DNA of 64,000 bases from Fibrobacter sp. GTDB lineage: Bacteria > Fibrobacterota > Fibrobacteria > Fibrobacterales > Fibrobacteraceae. The stretch is taken from positions 45,874 through 109,873 of the forward strand of contig JAFVTX010000030.1 of NCBI GenBank assembly GCA_017503015.1, given 5' to 3'. Each line of letters begins with the position of its first letter. The first letter of the stretch is position 1. A program made the position numbers and the translations under genes. Positions 17,837 to 26,080 of the stretch are shown here, piece by piece. A model generated the notes under the pieces. It had not been told where the DNA came from. It saw only the letters and a list, made by a program, of their open reading frames with translations, and searched no databases.

Positions 17837-18784
17837 CTAGAACTTAATAGGATACAGCAAGAACCAGTGAAATTCAGGATAAACTTGCACAGCCGGTGCC
17901 GGCAGTTTGAAATAGTTCAAGCTCTTTATCAGGGTGCGGGCCATGCGGCTCTGGGGGCGGAAAGCCTCCAAGTCGTAGTCCAGGGCGATATACACTTCCC
18001 TGTGGGGGGTAATCTCCTTGTTGTGCAAAAAGACGCCATCGTCAATGCTTAAACCGGCCGCAATGGCAAGCCAGCTGGGGTAATAGCTGCGGACAGCTGT
18101 CGGCAACATACGGTAAATCTTGAAAGACGCCCAGAATGTCTGATTCACGTAATCGTCGGTAAAGACACAGGTGTGGTTCTTTCCGTCTATCTTGCCTTGG
18201 TCGTAATAGGCCCTGCTGTTAATCCAATAGCTCCACTTGAGGTCCACGTACTTGAACAAGGGCACGTATCGCTCCGCCATGGGCAAGAAACCGCCCAACG
18301 TCCCGGAAAGCACGTCAAAGATGCTAAAGCCCCACTCCGGAGAATAGGCATCCTTCACGTCGATGGCAACGTGGGTCATCATGGCAGAAAGACCCGCAAA
18401 CAAGTAGGACTGGAACTCCGTAGCACCTGCCCAGCGGTACCCCTCGTAAAAGAGTTCGCCCATGGCCACGCCCGAGGCAAAATGCCCGAACTTGTCCAGG
18501 TTCAGGGCGTAGTCAAAGTCGTTCTCGAAATGGAAATGATTGCCCTGTTCGTCCCACCAGCCCTTATCAAAAACAAGCCAGTAGGCAGCCCCGTAGGCAA
18601 TGAGCGTCAGGGAGGCGACGCCCCCAACCTTGAGCCAAGAGACCTCGTCGGCCAGATCCGTGGAATCTTCGCTGCGGTAGTCCCAGGTAGAATCGCGCCA
18701 GGTGGGCGGATCGTAGGGAGCCGCGTGGGCCACAAGTGCGGCCACCAGACACAAGACGGCTATTTTCACACAAGAAAATTTCAC
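17837..18784 (-). CDS. DUF2279-like exported protein
   Basis: The 315-residue product has a signal peptide (to about residue 21, VAHAA), a hydrophobic segment (VGGVASLTLIAYGAAYWLVF) and the conserved stretch LNLDKFGHFASGVAMGELFY. That stretch resembles the DKxxHF motif of DUF2279/YfiM-like proteins. SAMMTHVAIDVKDAYSPEWGFS and DVLSGTLGG also fit. The biochemical role is unknown. It begins with GTG, 7 nt after a TATTTT box and without a ribosome site. It is in the same orientation as the Wzi-like gene, and an envelope role is only a guess. Confidence 0.7.
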   Translation of the reverse strand: MKFSCVKIAVLCLVAALVAHAAPYDPPTWRDSTWDYRSEDSTDLADEVSWLKVGGVASLTLIAYGAAYWLVFDKGWWDEQGNHFHFENDFDYALNLDKFGHFASGVAMGELFYEGYRWAGATEFQSYLFAGLSAMMTHVAIDVKDAYSPEWGFSIFDVLSGTLGGFLPMAERYVPLFKYVDLKWSYWINSRAYYDQGKIDGKNHTCVFTDDYVNQTFWASFKIYRMLPTAVRSYYPSWLAIAAGLSIDDGVFLHNKEITPHREVYIALDYDLEAFRPQSRMARTLIKSLNYFKLPAPAVQVYPEFHWFLLYPIKF

Positions 18785-18798
18785 GGGGACAAAAATAA

Positions 18799-18890
18799 AA
18801 AAGTTACTAGTTCCAAGATTCTAGTTACTAGAAATATTTAATCAAAATCTCTAGTAACAAGAACCTATTAACTAATAACTGCGTCGAAGA
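18799..18890. repeat. CTAG-rich intergenic repeat patch
   Basis: Contains GTTACTAG, CTAGTTACTAG and CTCTAGTAAC words, partly as inverted repeats, between fabF and the DUF2279 gene. Same family as 4370-4467. Confidence 0.55.
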
Positions 18891-18898
18891 CGCCCGAA

Positions 18899-20128
18899 CT
18901 AGTCCCGGGCCAGCAAGAGCACGCTGTTCTGGCCGCCAAAGCCGAAGCCGTCGGACAGGGCGTACTTGAAGTCGTGACTGGTGTTCTTGTTGGCGCACAC
19001 ATCCAGATGGATGCGTTCGTCCTGGTTGAACACGTTCCTCGTGGCATGAACCATCTGGTTCTGCAGGGACTTCACGGTAATAATAGCCTCGAGAGCACCG
19101 GCGGCACCCAGGGCATGACCGATCATGCACTTGGAGGAGTTCACCTTCAGGCTGTCGCGGGCACCGAATACCTTTTCCAGGGCGGAACATTCAGCCACGT
19201 CGCCAAGAGGAGTAGAAGTGCCGTGGGTGTTCACGTAGCCCACGTCGTTCGGAGAAATTCCTGCATCGCGGAGCGCCATCTCGATAGCGAGACGCACGCC
19301 TTCGCCGTCTTCGCGGGGAGCGGACATGTGGTGGGCATCAGCACTCATGCCAACGCCTGCGATACGGGCCAGAATGTTGGCGCCGCGCTTCTTGGCATGA
19401 GAGAGGCTTTCAAGCACCAGGATGCCGGAACCTTCGCCCATCACAAAGCCGTCGCGGTCCTTGTCGAAGGGGCGAGATGCTGTGGACGGGTCGTCGTTGC
19501 GCTTGCTCAGGGCATGCATGTTGGTAAAGCCAGCCAAGGCCAGCGGGTTCACCGTCTCGTCGGTACCGCCAGCCAGCATGATGTCGGCACGACCCAGACG
19601 GATGGCGTCGTAGGCGGCGGCGATGGAGTGGTTGGAGGTTGCGCAGGCGGAAACAACTGCAAAGCAGGGGCCCATCCAACCGGTACGGTTAGAAACTTCG
19701 CCGGCGGGCATGTTCACGATGGCCATGGGGATAAAGAAGGGGGACACACGGCTAGGGCCGCGGTTGGCTAGCGTCACGGCGCTATCCGAATACATGTTCA
19801 TGCCGCCCACGCCGGCACCGATAATCACGCCGGAGCGGCTGGGGTCTTCGGCCTTGGGGTCAATTCCTGCGTTGGCCAGGGCCTTGTAGGCGGAATAGAC
19901 GGCATACTGGATGCACTTGGAAAAACGGGACTGGTCGCGATTGCTGAAATATTCGGAACCGTCGAATTCCTTCACGGCGGCGGCAATCTTGATGGGGCAT
20001 GCGCTTACGTCAAAGCGGTCAATGGTGGCAATGCCGGACTTTCCCTGCAAAAGATTATCCCAAAGGATATCGGGGGTGTTGCCAAGGGCCGAAACGCAGC
20101 CCATACCAGTGATTACAACTTCTTCCAT
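18899..20128 (-). CDS. fabF: Beta-ketoacyl-ACP synthase II
   Basis: Condenses malonyl-ACP with acyl-ACP in fatty acid elongation. The 409-residue protein carries the full Cys-His-His triad: the nucleophile in VVSACATS near residue 164, NTHGTSTPLGD and IGHALGAAGALE. The GFGGQNSVLL loop near the C-terminus is typical of FabF. AGGAG precedes the ATG. No other fatty acid genes or acpP are next to it; the upstream 205 nt separate it from divergent orn. The KAS II rather than KAS I assignment rests on overall similarity. Confidence 0.95.
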   Translation of the reverse strand: MEEVVITGMGCVSALGNTPDILWDNLLQGKSGIATIDRFDVSACPIKIAAAVKEFDGSEYFSNRDQSRFSKCIQYAVYSAYKALANAGIDPKAEDPSRSGVIIGAGVGGMNMYSDSAVTLANRGPSRVSPFFIPMAIVNMPAGEVSNRTGWMGPCFAVVSACATSNHSIAAAYDAIRLGRADIMLAGGTDETVNPLALAGFTNMHALSKRNDDPSTASRPFDKDRDGFVMGEGSGILVLESLSHAKKRGANILARIAGVGMSADAHHMSAPREDGEGVRLAIEMALRDAGISPNDVGYVNTHGTSTPLGDVAECSALEKVFGARDSLKVNSSKCMIGHALGAAGALEAIITVKSLQNQMVHATRNVFNQDERIHLDVCANKNTSHDFKYALSDGFGFGGQNSVLLLARD

Positions 20129-20333
20129 AATTGCTCCTATTGGTGTAACAAATTAACGCGGGCCAATATAGAAAATAAAAAACTTACATTAAATAGTTTT
20201 ATTTATCATTTGGCGAAAGTTGGCGACAAAAAGACACCACCGGTGAAAAACGGACAGAAAAATGCGATGAAAAGATAACATTGGCACAGACTCATCTCTC
20301 AACTTTTTGAAAAAAACTAGATTTAGCACCGTT

Positions 20334-20888
20334 ATGGCAAAGATTAAAAGCGCACCGAACCTGGTGTGGATGGACCTGGAAATGTCGGGGCTCTACCCCG
20401 AAAAAGACGTGATACTGGAAGTGGCCACCATAGTCACCGACCCGAACCTGAACATTCTCGCCGAAGGCCCGGTGCTTGCCATCTACCAGACCGAAAATAT
20501 CTTCAACGGCATGGACGAGTGGAACTCCAAGCACCACAAGCAGAGCGGGCTTATCGACCGTTGCCGCAAATCCCGCTTTTCCATTGCCGATGCCGACCAG
20601 ATGACCCTGGACTTTATCAAGCCCTTCACCCAGGAGAAACTGAACGTGCTCTGCGGAAACTCCATCACGCAGGACCGCAGGTTCATGTACAAGTACATGC
20701 CCAAGGTAACGGGCTGGCTGAACTACAGGAACATCGACGTCAGTTCCATCAAGGAACTCACCTTCCGCTGGTACCCGAACCTGCCCGAATTCAAGAAGCA
20801 AGAGAAGCACCAGGCCCTGGACGACATCCGGGAAAGCATCGCCGAACTGGCCTACTACCGCAAGACCATCTTCAAGGAATCCCTTTAA
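20334..20888 (+). CDS. orn: Oligoribonuclease
   Basis: 3'-5' exonuclease that degrades two- to five-nucleotide RNAs and pGpG. The 184-residue protein has the DEDDh layout: WMDLEMSGL (Asp, Glu) at the N-terminus, GNSITQDRRFM in the middle and KHQALDDIRESI with the catalytic His and Asp. The frame extends to a TTG at 20307, but ATG 20334 gives the family N-terminus. No ribosome site is seen; a TAGATT box lies 10 nt upstream. The transpeptidase gene follows after 3 nt. Confidence 0.95.
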   Translation: MAKIKSAPNLVWMDLEMSGLYPEKDVILEVATIVTDPNLNILAEGPVLAIYQTENIFNGMDEWNSKHHKQSGLIDRCRKSRFSIADADQMTLDFIKPFTQEKLNVLCGNSITQDRRFMYKYMPKVTGWLNYRNIDVSSIKELTFRWYPNLPEFKKQEKHQALDDIRESIAELAYYRKTIFKESL

Positions 20889-20891
20889 CAG

Positions 20892-22283
20892 ATGCCCATT
20901 CAACCCCTGCCCTACGCCCAACGGCTCCGCAACCGCATTATCGCCCTGGGGATATTCGCGACCCTATGTTTCATGATAGGCTCCTGCATTTTCGGAGGCG
21001 GCAAAAAAGAAGAAGTCGCAAAGCTCCCCGAAGCGCCGGAAGCACCCCTCGTTGCCGCCGACTCCGCAGGCAACACCGCCAGTAATCCAGTCAACGACAG
21101 CGCCGCAAGCGATTCCGGAGCAAGAGACCTCGAAACCGCCATGGCTGAAGGTTCGCCCCTGACCCCCGCCGAGCAGAAGGCCGAAGACATGGCCAACGCC
21201 CAGGCCGCCATCACTGCGGCGGTCACCCCCGAGGTTCCCCCCGAAATCGAGGTCATCGACTCCACCCACATCAAGGCCCAAAAGAACGTATTCCTGGCCG
21301 AAAAAATCGACAACATGCTCCGCCGATTCAAGCCCATGTACGGCGTCATCTTGGTGGTGGACGTGCAGACCAACGAGATTATCGCCTGGGGCGAACGCAA
21401 AGACGAAAAGGTCCAGAGCACGCCGGACTTTTTCGTGAAGAACACCTTCCCCGCAGCCTCCCTGGCAAAGACCATCACCATCGCCGCCGCCATGGACAGC
21501 AAGCGCTACTCCCTGAACACCCCCATCCCCATGATCGGCTCTTACCACACGCTGTACAAGAACCAGTTACGGGTCAAGGAGAACTACACGGGCCCAACCA
21601 TCGAGCTGCAAGACGCCTACGCCATGTCCGCAAACCCGCCCCTCGCCCTCATAGGCCTGAACGTTGGCGCAGGCAGACTGAAAGAAGCCGCCAAGAAACT
21701 GGGCTACAACACCAACTTCCCAAGCGGCATCCCTGGCCGTTCCAGCTACACGCCACCCGACAGCGGTTACGGACTTGCCGAAGTGAGCTGCTGCTTCACC
21801 GAATCCACCACCCTCACCCCGCTTTTGGCGGCGGCACAGGTTCGGGCGATTCTCGCAAAGAAACCTCTTGAAATTCCCTGGGCCGAAAACCTCGCCCCCT
21901 ACGCTCCCAAGAACCGCATCGCCCTGAACGCAGGCTCTTTCAGCGAGAACACGTACTACGGGCTTAGGCAGGCCATGATCCGCTCCATCACGAACGGAAC
22001 GGCCCGCAAGCAGATTTCCACCCGGAACATGGCCCGCAAGAACTACAACGCCCTGGACATCGGCGGAAAGACCGGCTCCCTGGACGGGCACGACCCCTAC
22101 GGACGCTACGAATGGTTCAAGGGATTCGCCCAGTCCAAGGAAGACCCCAAGAAAGCCATCGTGGTGGTCATCTTGCAGATTCACGACCTGCAGAAGGTCC
22201 GCAGCCAGCCCGCCACCCAGGTGGCCGCCATGATCATGAACTACTGGGCGCACCAGAATTTGAACACCAAGAAAGGAAAGTAA
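20892..22283 (+). CDS. Penicillin-binding transpeptidase with a possible lipobox
   Basis: Serine DD-transpeptidase-fold protein of 463 residues. The three active-site motifs are present: SLAK (Ser190-Lys193), SAN (246-248) and KTG (393-395). The N-terminus has a basic region and a hydrophobic helix ending IGSC (Cys32), which reads as a lipobox, followed by an Ala/Pro/Glu-rich linker to about residue 125. There is no glycosyltransferase or PASTA domain, so it is a class B-like or stand-alone transpeptidase. It lies between orn and lgt with 1-3 nt gaps; lgt would lipidate it if the lipobox is real. Confidence 0.85.
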   Translation: MPIQPLPYAQRLRNRIIALGIFATLCFMIGSCIFGGGKKEEVAKLPEAPEAPLVAADSAGNTASNPVNDSAASDSGARDLETAMAEGSPLTPAEQKAEDMANAQAAITAAVTPEVPPEIEVIDSTHIKAQKNVFLAEKIDNMLRRFKPMYGVILVVDVQTNEIIAWGERKDEKVQSTPDFFVKNTFPAASLAKTITIAAAMDSKRYSLNTPIPMIGSYHTLYKNQLRVKENYTGPTIELQDAYAMSANPPLALIGLNVGAGRLKEAAKKLGYNTNFPSGIPGRSSYTPPDSGYGLAEVSCCFTESTTLTPLLAAAQVRAILAKKPLEIPWAENLAPYAPKNRIALNAGSFSENTYYGLRQAMIRSITNGTARKQISTRNMARKNYNALDIGGKTGSLDGHDPYGRYEWFKGFAQSKEDPKKAIVVVILQIHDLQKVRSQPATQVAAMIMNYWAHQNLNTKKGK

Positions 22284-22284
22284 C

Positions 22285-23154
22285 ATGGATTTGTCCTGGT
22301 GGAACCTGATTCCCACGTATTTTGACGGAACCGCATTCACGCTGGGGAGTTTCCCCGTGCGCTGGTACGGCATCATGTACATTTTCGCCTTCGTCACGGG
22401 CTACCTGACCCTGACCCACATCAACAAGAAAGAAAACCTGGGCTACACCAAGGAACAGTTCGACAGCCTTTTCACCTGGATTATCGCGGGCATCATCATC
22501 GGGGCGCGCCTTGGCTACGTGTTCTTCTACAAGGCGGACTACTACCTCGCTAACCCCACCGAAATCCTTATTCCCATGAGCAACGGGCATTTCGTGGGCA
22601 TTTCGGGCATGAGCTACCACGGGGGGCTAATCCTTGGCACCGTGTTCACCATCATCGGCATCAAGCGCAACAAGATGGACCTGTGGAAAACTCTGAACCT
22701 GTGCTTTCTGCTGGCGCCCCTCGCCTACACCTGGGGCCGCTGGGGGAACTTCATCAACGGGGAACTCTTTGGCGAAGTGACCACCAGCCCCATCGGCATG
22801 TGGTTCCCGCTGGCAAAGGACAGCCTGGTGAGCCCGCCGGTGCTCCACCACCCGAGCCAGCTCTACGAAATGCTTTTCGAAGGCGTTCTTTTGTTCGTAG
22901 CGCTCTACAACCTGCGCCGCATTCCCGTCCTACACGACAAGATGCCCTGCCTGTACCTGATAGGCTACGGCACCGCACGGTTCTTCATCGAGTTTTTCCG
23001 CATGCCCGACGCCCACATTGGACGCGTGGACCTGTTCGGCATGAGCCGCGGCCAGACGCTGTGCAGCCTCATGATTCTCACTGGACTTATTTGGCTGATC
23101 GTGCTAATCGTAAAACAGAAGAAAGCCGCAAAGACCGCAGAAGCAAAATCCTAA
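22285..23154 (+). CDS. lgt: Prolipoprotein diacylglyceryl transferase
   Basis: Integral membrane enzyme that transfers diacylglycerol from phosphatidylglycerol to the lipobox cysteine of prolipoproteins. The 289-residue protein has about seven membrane helices, the signature GRWGNFINGELFGE near residue 150, the essential-arginine region IIGARLGYVFFY and SYHGGLILG. The C-terminal ends in a lysine-rich tail. It is the last gene of the orn-transpeptidase-lgt operon. The window encodes at least four likely substrates (12984, 24488, 31832 and 41410). Confidence 0.97.
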   Translation: MDLSWWNLIPTYFDGTAFTLGSFPVRWYGIMYIFAFVTGYLTLTHINKKENLGYTKEQFDSLFTWIIAGIIIGARLGYVFFYKADYYLANPTEILIPMSNGHFVGISGMSYHGGLILGTVFTIIGIKRNKMDLWKTLNLCFLLAPLAYTWGRWGNFINGELFGEVTTSPIGMWFPLAKDSLVSPPVLHHPSQLYEMLFEGVLLFVALYNLRRIPVLHDKMPCLYLIGYGTARFFIEFFRMPDAHIGRVDLFGMSRGQTLCSLMILTGLIWLIVLIVKQKKAAKTAEAKS

Positions 23155-23157
23155 TGT

Positions 23158-23360
23158 GGGGGAAGCCTCCCCCTCGCTCCTGCGACTTGTCGTCCTCGCA
23201 ACCCTTCTCGTCATCCTCGCGCAGGCGAGGATCCACTATCATCCTGGCGGGGATCTCCTAATCGCATCCGCTACCCCCTCTCCTAGGGGCTTCGCCCCTA
23301 AAACCCCATCGCTCTTTCATTGTCATCCTCGCGAAGGCGAGGATCCGCTATCATTATGGT
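23158..23360. repeat. Cluster of CGAGGATCC palindromic repeats
   Basis: Non-coding stretch after lgt. It holds GTCATCCTCGCGCAGGCGAGG (about 23211) and GTCATCCTCGCGAAGGCGAG (about 23323), each a short hairpin, and GC-rich words such as GGGGAAGCCTCCCC. The apparent 104-codon ORF here is made of repeat sequence and is not a gene. Confidence 0.65.
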
Positions 23361-23370
23361 GGGTATGTCC

Positions 23371-23582
23371 TTTAACAAATCTCTCCCTCGATGAGAGCCT
23401 TCCCTCGTTCACAGGGACTCATTTCATTCGACTGCTCACTCGAGAAACTCACATCTCGGTCGAAAAATAAGCGGTTGGCTCGGGAAACAAATGTTTTTTT
23501 GTGGGCGAAATCCGCTTTAGCAGGTTTGGCTAGTTACCGCAGGGGGAAACTCTTGTGACTGTTAGTCCCTGCGAGTTTCCTT
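23371..23582 (+). repeat. Structured 210-bp repeat, copy A
   Basis: Matches the reverse complement of 26081-26288 over its full length, at roughly 70% by eye, with long identical blocks. It ends in a perfect 8-bp hairpin: GGAAACTC (23545-23552) with GAGTTTCC (23573-23580), and an inner GACT/AGTC pair. That 36-nt block is identical in both copies. It has no coding potential. It could be a non-coding RNA or a remnant of a non-autonomous element. Confidence 0.65.
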
Positions 23583-23620
23583 CAAGAAGTCTCCCCGGCT
23601 GTCATGCCGGACCTTCCCTC

Positions 23621-23742
23621 TTGTCATGCCCCGCTTGACGGGGCATCTCCCTTTCATTCCATCGTAAAATTTTCCTTTACAAGGCTTTTTTCGGCCTGCA
23701 TCTCCGTCTTATACAGAGGACACCCTAAAAACGGAGGCATGA
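23621..23742 (+). repeat. Solo copy of the rpn leader, without its gene
   Basis: About 80% identical by eye to 40250-40371, the leader of the rpn gene. It includes TTGTCATGCCCCGCTTGACG, the TTTACAAGGCTTTTTT terminator-like part, ATCTCCGTCTTATACA and AAAACGGAG. The CTCCGT/ACGGAG inverted repeat (23702-23707 and 23731-23736) that would mask the ribosome site is kept. A remnant ATG (23739) is followed by a stop after six codons. The hicA operator begins at 23744. Confidence 0.7.
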
Positions 23743-23743
23743 T

Positions 23744-23784
23744 TAAATTTATTTATTGACAAATAAATAAATTTATTGTATTTT
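23744..23784 (+). promoter_or_regulatory. hicAB promoter with palindromic operator
   Basis: A perfect 14-bp inverted repeat (23744-23757 and 23762-23775, spacer GACA) overlaps the -35 box TTGACA (23756-23761). The -10 TATTTT (23779-23784) is 17 nt further and ends 5 nt before the hicA ATG. This is the expected place for autorepression by the DNA-binding HicB. Confidence 0.7.
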
Positions 23785-23789
23785 AATCT

Positions 23790-23966
23790 ATGAAGTTTAA
23801 AGAAATATGCAACTATGCCAAAGAAAGAGGCTGGATACTCGGACGGATAAACGGAGATCACCACATCTTCGTAAAACAGGGCAAGCGCCCAGTTCCGATA
23901 CAAAGGAACAAACACGAGATAGAAGGAGTCTATCTCAAGAGAATCTTGAAACAGTTTGACCAGTAG
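23790..23966 (+). CDS. hicA: HicA-type toxin, putative mRNA interferase
   Basis: A 58-residue double-stranded-RNA-binding-fold protein, the usual length of HicA. The conserved core GDHHIFVKQG holds the catalytic His, followed by PVPIQRNKHEIEGVYLKRIL, which matches the HicA pattern of a basic strand and C-terminal helix ending in LKQF. HicA cleaves mRNA during translation and is neutralised by HicB. The ORF is short but framed by a clear promoter and by hicB 8 nt downstream. No ribosome site is visible and the -10 box lies 5 nt before the ATG. Confidence 0.85.
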   Translation: MKFKEICNYAKERGWILGRINGDHHIFVKQGKRPVPIQRNKHEIEGVYLKRILKQFDQ

Positions 23967-23974
23967 AGGCGACC

Positions 23975-24394
23975 ATGAATTACGCAGCAAGAATCGAGAA
24001 AGACAAGGACATGGGTTTCGTGGTTTCGTTCCCCGACCTGCCCAACGTAAACGCCTTCGGCGACACACAAGAAGAAGCCCTCAAGCAAGCGAAAGACGCC
24101 CTTGACGGTGCCATGGAATGCGACCTGGATCTCGGCAACACCATGATTTTACCCAAGACCACGCCCGATTCCGACAAGGGACTTTATGCGGTCGAACTTT
24201 CCCCGCGAATCGAGATTGCATACAAACTTTTCGAGGCCCGCAGAGGTCAAAAGAAAAGCGATGTGGCAAGGCGGGCAAACATAACCCCGCAGGCCTATCA
24301 GCGTTTCGAAACACCCAAGGGATCACCGTCTGTAGAAACCCTCTACAAGCTAGCTCATGCCCTCGGCAAGCAACTCGTGGTAGAGTTCGTGTAG
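23975..24394 (+). CDS. hicB: HicB-type antitoxin with XRE DNA-binding domain
   Basis: The 139-residue product has the HicB degenerate RNase H-like N-terminus (YAARIEKDKDMGFVVSFPDL followed by GDTQEEALKQAKDAL, residues 2-47). The C-terminal helix-turn-helix (KKSDVARRANITPQAYQRFE and SVETLYKLAHALGKQL, residues 92-135) should bind the palindrome upstream of hicA. The TAGAGGCGACC upstream carries a ribosome site. The last codons, TTCGTGTAG, are shared with sequence beyond the folC gene (26371-26379), so a recombination junction runs through the end of this gene. Confidence 0.88.
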   Translation: MNYAARIEKDKDMGFVVSFPDLPNVNAFGDTQEEALKQAKDALDGAMECDLDLGNTMILPKTTPDSDKGLYAVELSPRIEIAYKLFEARRGQKKSDVARRANITPQAYQRFETPKGSPSVETLYKLAHALGKQLVVEFV

Positions 24395-24454
24395 CCTGCT
24401 ACCGATGTTCGTTGGTGGTCTTTGTCAGGCCACGGAAAAAGGCGAGGCCGTCAG
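24386..24454 (-). pseudogene. Remnant of a diverged folC 3' end
   Basis: Sequence 24386-24454 is about 88% identical to 26371-26439 in the same orientation. On the minus strand 24399-24452 encodes DGLAFFRGLTKTTNEHR and a stop. The intact folC ends DGLAFFRGLTKATNEHR. Of eight base differences in those 17 codons, seven are synonymous and one changes Ala to Thr. The fragment therefore diverged as part of a working gene before being truncated. It overlaps the last codons of hicB. Confidence 0.8.
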
Positions 24455-24487
24455 GATGGCACATCTTGTAACAAGCGGCCCTAAGAC

Positions 24488-25825
24488 CTAATCCATCAGA
24501 CAACGAACAGAATACCCGACGTCCTTGTTGTAGTCGTACAGGTACACACTGCCGCCGACGTAGCGCAAATACATGTGGTACGCGAGGTAGCTGCTGCTTT
24601 CAGTAGAACTCCAGAAGTACGCGCCGTAGCCCTCGCTTTCGTAACTCCCATCGTAGCTCCTGCTGCCGGCAGGAAGCGCCGAAAACCCGAAGGCATCTGT
24701 TCCGTTGCCATTGATCTTCCAGCCTGTCGCGGACTTGAGCTTGAAACCCGCCGTAGAAGAGCCTCCCACCGCCGTGAACAAGGCTTCCCATTCATCATGG
24801 CTTGGCAGGTGCCAGCCCTTGGGGCAGATGCCCCGCACCAAGGTCGCTGAGCCCGCCGAAGCAACGCTACAATCCTTGCCATGGCCGCAACCCTTGCCGC
24901 TTGTGCTCCAGGTGCCCACACTGTCCATGGCCGCAGCCCAGGTATAAAGACGGCCGTACCTGAGACGGCCGTACCTGGCACAGTTGGCAGGGACGTTGTC
25001 GTAGCACCAACTGGTGGAATCGGAGGCATAGTAGGCGTTATCAAAGGGAACGCCGGTGTAGGCGTAGTTCAAGTTCTCCGCCATCCACACCTGGCCACCG
25101 ATTTTCACGGTCTTGTATTCCTGACCATCACGAGAATCCTTCAAAATTCCATATTCGCAGTTATCTTCTTCGTCAGTTTTGCAAGGCATAGCAACCACAA
25201 TAGAAGATGAAGATTGTACAGAACTACTGGACGCAACAGAAGATGACGATTCTTCAACCGAACTGCTGCTCGAAGCCTGCGCAGAACCATTTGATTCAGG
25301 ATTCTTGGACTCACTGGAAGATTCATCCTTTTCGTCATTGCAACTAGAACTGAGCGATACCGAAGTTGAACTCGAAGAGTTCGAAGCAATCTCTACACTT
25401 GATGAGCTAGCCCATTCGGTGGGTTCGGCAAGCTCACCACCCTTATCGTCGGTCTTTGCAGAAGCGTTCTCCCACTTGCCGTCTTCACAGACAAGGCTCT
25501 TGTCTTCGTCGACGATATAGGCAACTTCGCCTTCGCGCTTTGCGGTGCAGTTCTTGATGGCGTCGTTGTTCGCGTAATACTCGCCCTTGTTTTCCCAGCG
25601 ACCGTCTTCGCACTTGAACGCCGTCGAACCTTCCTTGACAAAGGCAACCGCGCCGTCGTACTTTTCAATACAACCCGGCAAGTCGTCTTCGGAAGCGTAG
25701 ACTTCGTCGAGAGTGGACGCGCCCGCATTTGTAGAAGCGTTTGCGCCACCGTCGCTGTCGCCACAGGCAGCAAACAGTACGGCACACAGGACCGCGAATG
25801 AAAGTTCAGGGAAAAGCTTTTTCAT
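24488..25825 (-). CDS. FISUC-domain lipoprotein
   Basis: A 445-residue lipoprotein: signal peptide ending LFAAC, then two repeated segments with the pattern CxDGxWE (FKCEDGRWEN and LVCEDGKWEN, about residues 70-120), a long Ser/Glu linker (about 140-210) and the Fibrobacter major paralogous domain (about 225-445; GGQVWMAENLNYAY, GRLYTWAAAMDS, GICPKGWHLPSHDEWEALF, ending GYSVRCLMD). The function of the domain is unknown; these are surface lipoproteins expanded in Fibrobacter. ATG 25825 follows AAGGA; an upstream TTG at 25831 is less likely. A tandem RYGRLRYGRL duplication is present. It lies between the folC remnant and the second 210-bp repeat. Confidence 0.88.
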   Translation of the reverse strand: MKKLFPELSFAVLCAVLFAACGDSDGGANASTNAGASTLDEVYASEDDLPGCIEKYDGAVAFVKEGSTAFKCEDGRWENKGEYYANNDAIKNCTAKREGEVAYIVDEDKSLVCEDGKWENASAKTDDKGGELAEPTEWASSSSVEIASNSSSSTSVSLSSSCNDEKDESSSESKNPESNGSAQASSSSSVEESSSSVASSSSVQSSSSIVVAMPCKTDEEDNCEYGILKDSRDGQEYKTVKIGGQVWMAENLNYAYTGVPFDNAYYASDSTSWCYDNVPANCARYGRLRYGRLYTWAAAMDSVGTWSTSGKGCGHGKDCSVASAGSATLVRGICPKGWHLPSHDEWEALFTAVGGSSTAGFKLKSATGWKINGNGTDAFGFSALPAGSRSYDGSYESEGYGAYFWSSTESSSYLAYHMYLRYVGGSVYLYDYNKDVGYSVRCLMD

Positions 25826-25934
25826 GTCCAATCCTTTTTTCGAGGAGGTTGTTTGTATGTAATCTATATAAAATTTTCGGGAATATCAAATGAAGAACCA
25901 TGAAATGCGGTGAAAGAGGGGTGTTTCGTGTGGC

Positions 25935-26056
25935 CCCGGGGTGACAATGGAGGATGCAAGCGGATCCTCGCCTACGCGAGGATGACAAAGATGGATGCGA
26001 TGATGCCAGGTGGCGGCTCGAGGGCCGTCATGACGTAGGAGTGGGGATGACAATGG
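25935..26056. repeat. Cluster of GTGACAATGG/GAGGATGAC repeats
   Basis: Contains GCGGATCCTCGCCTACGCGA with GAGGATGACAAAG, then GGGGTGACAATGG-like words. Non-coding; the 60-codon ORF predicted through it is repeat sequence. Confidence 0.55.
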
Positions 26057-26080
26057 AGAAGCGCAAGGGATGACATCTCG

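Noticed and set aside
23156..23470. 104-codon ORF after lgt
   Set aside because: It is made of dispersed GTCATCC-type repeats and the 210-bp repeat; the translation is the usual repeat-derived nonsense.
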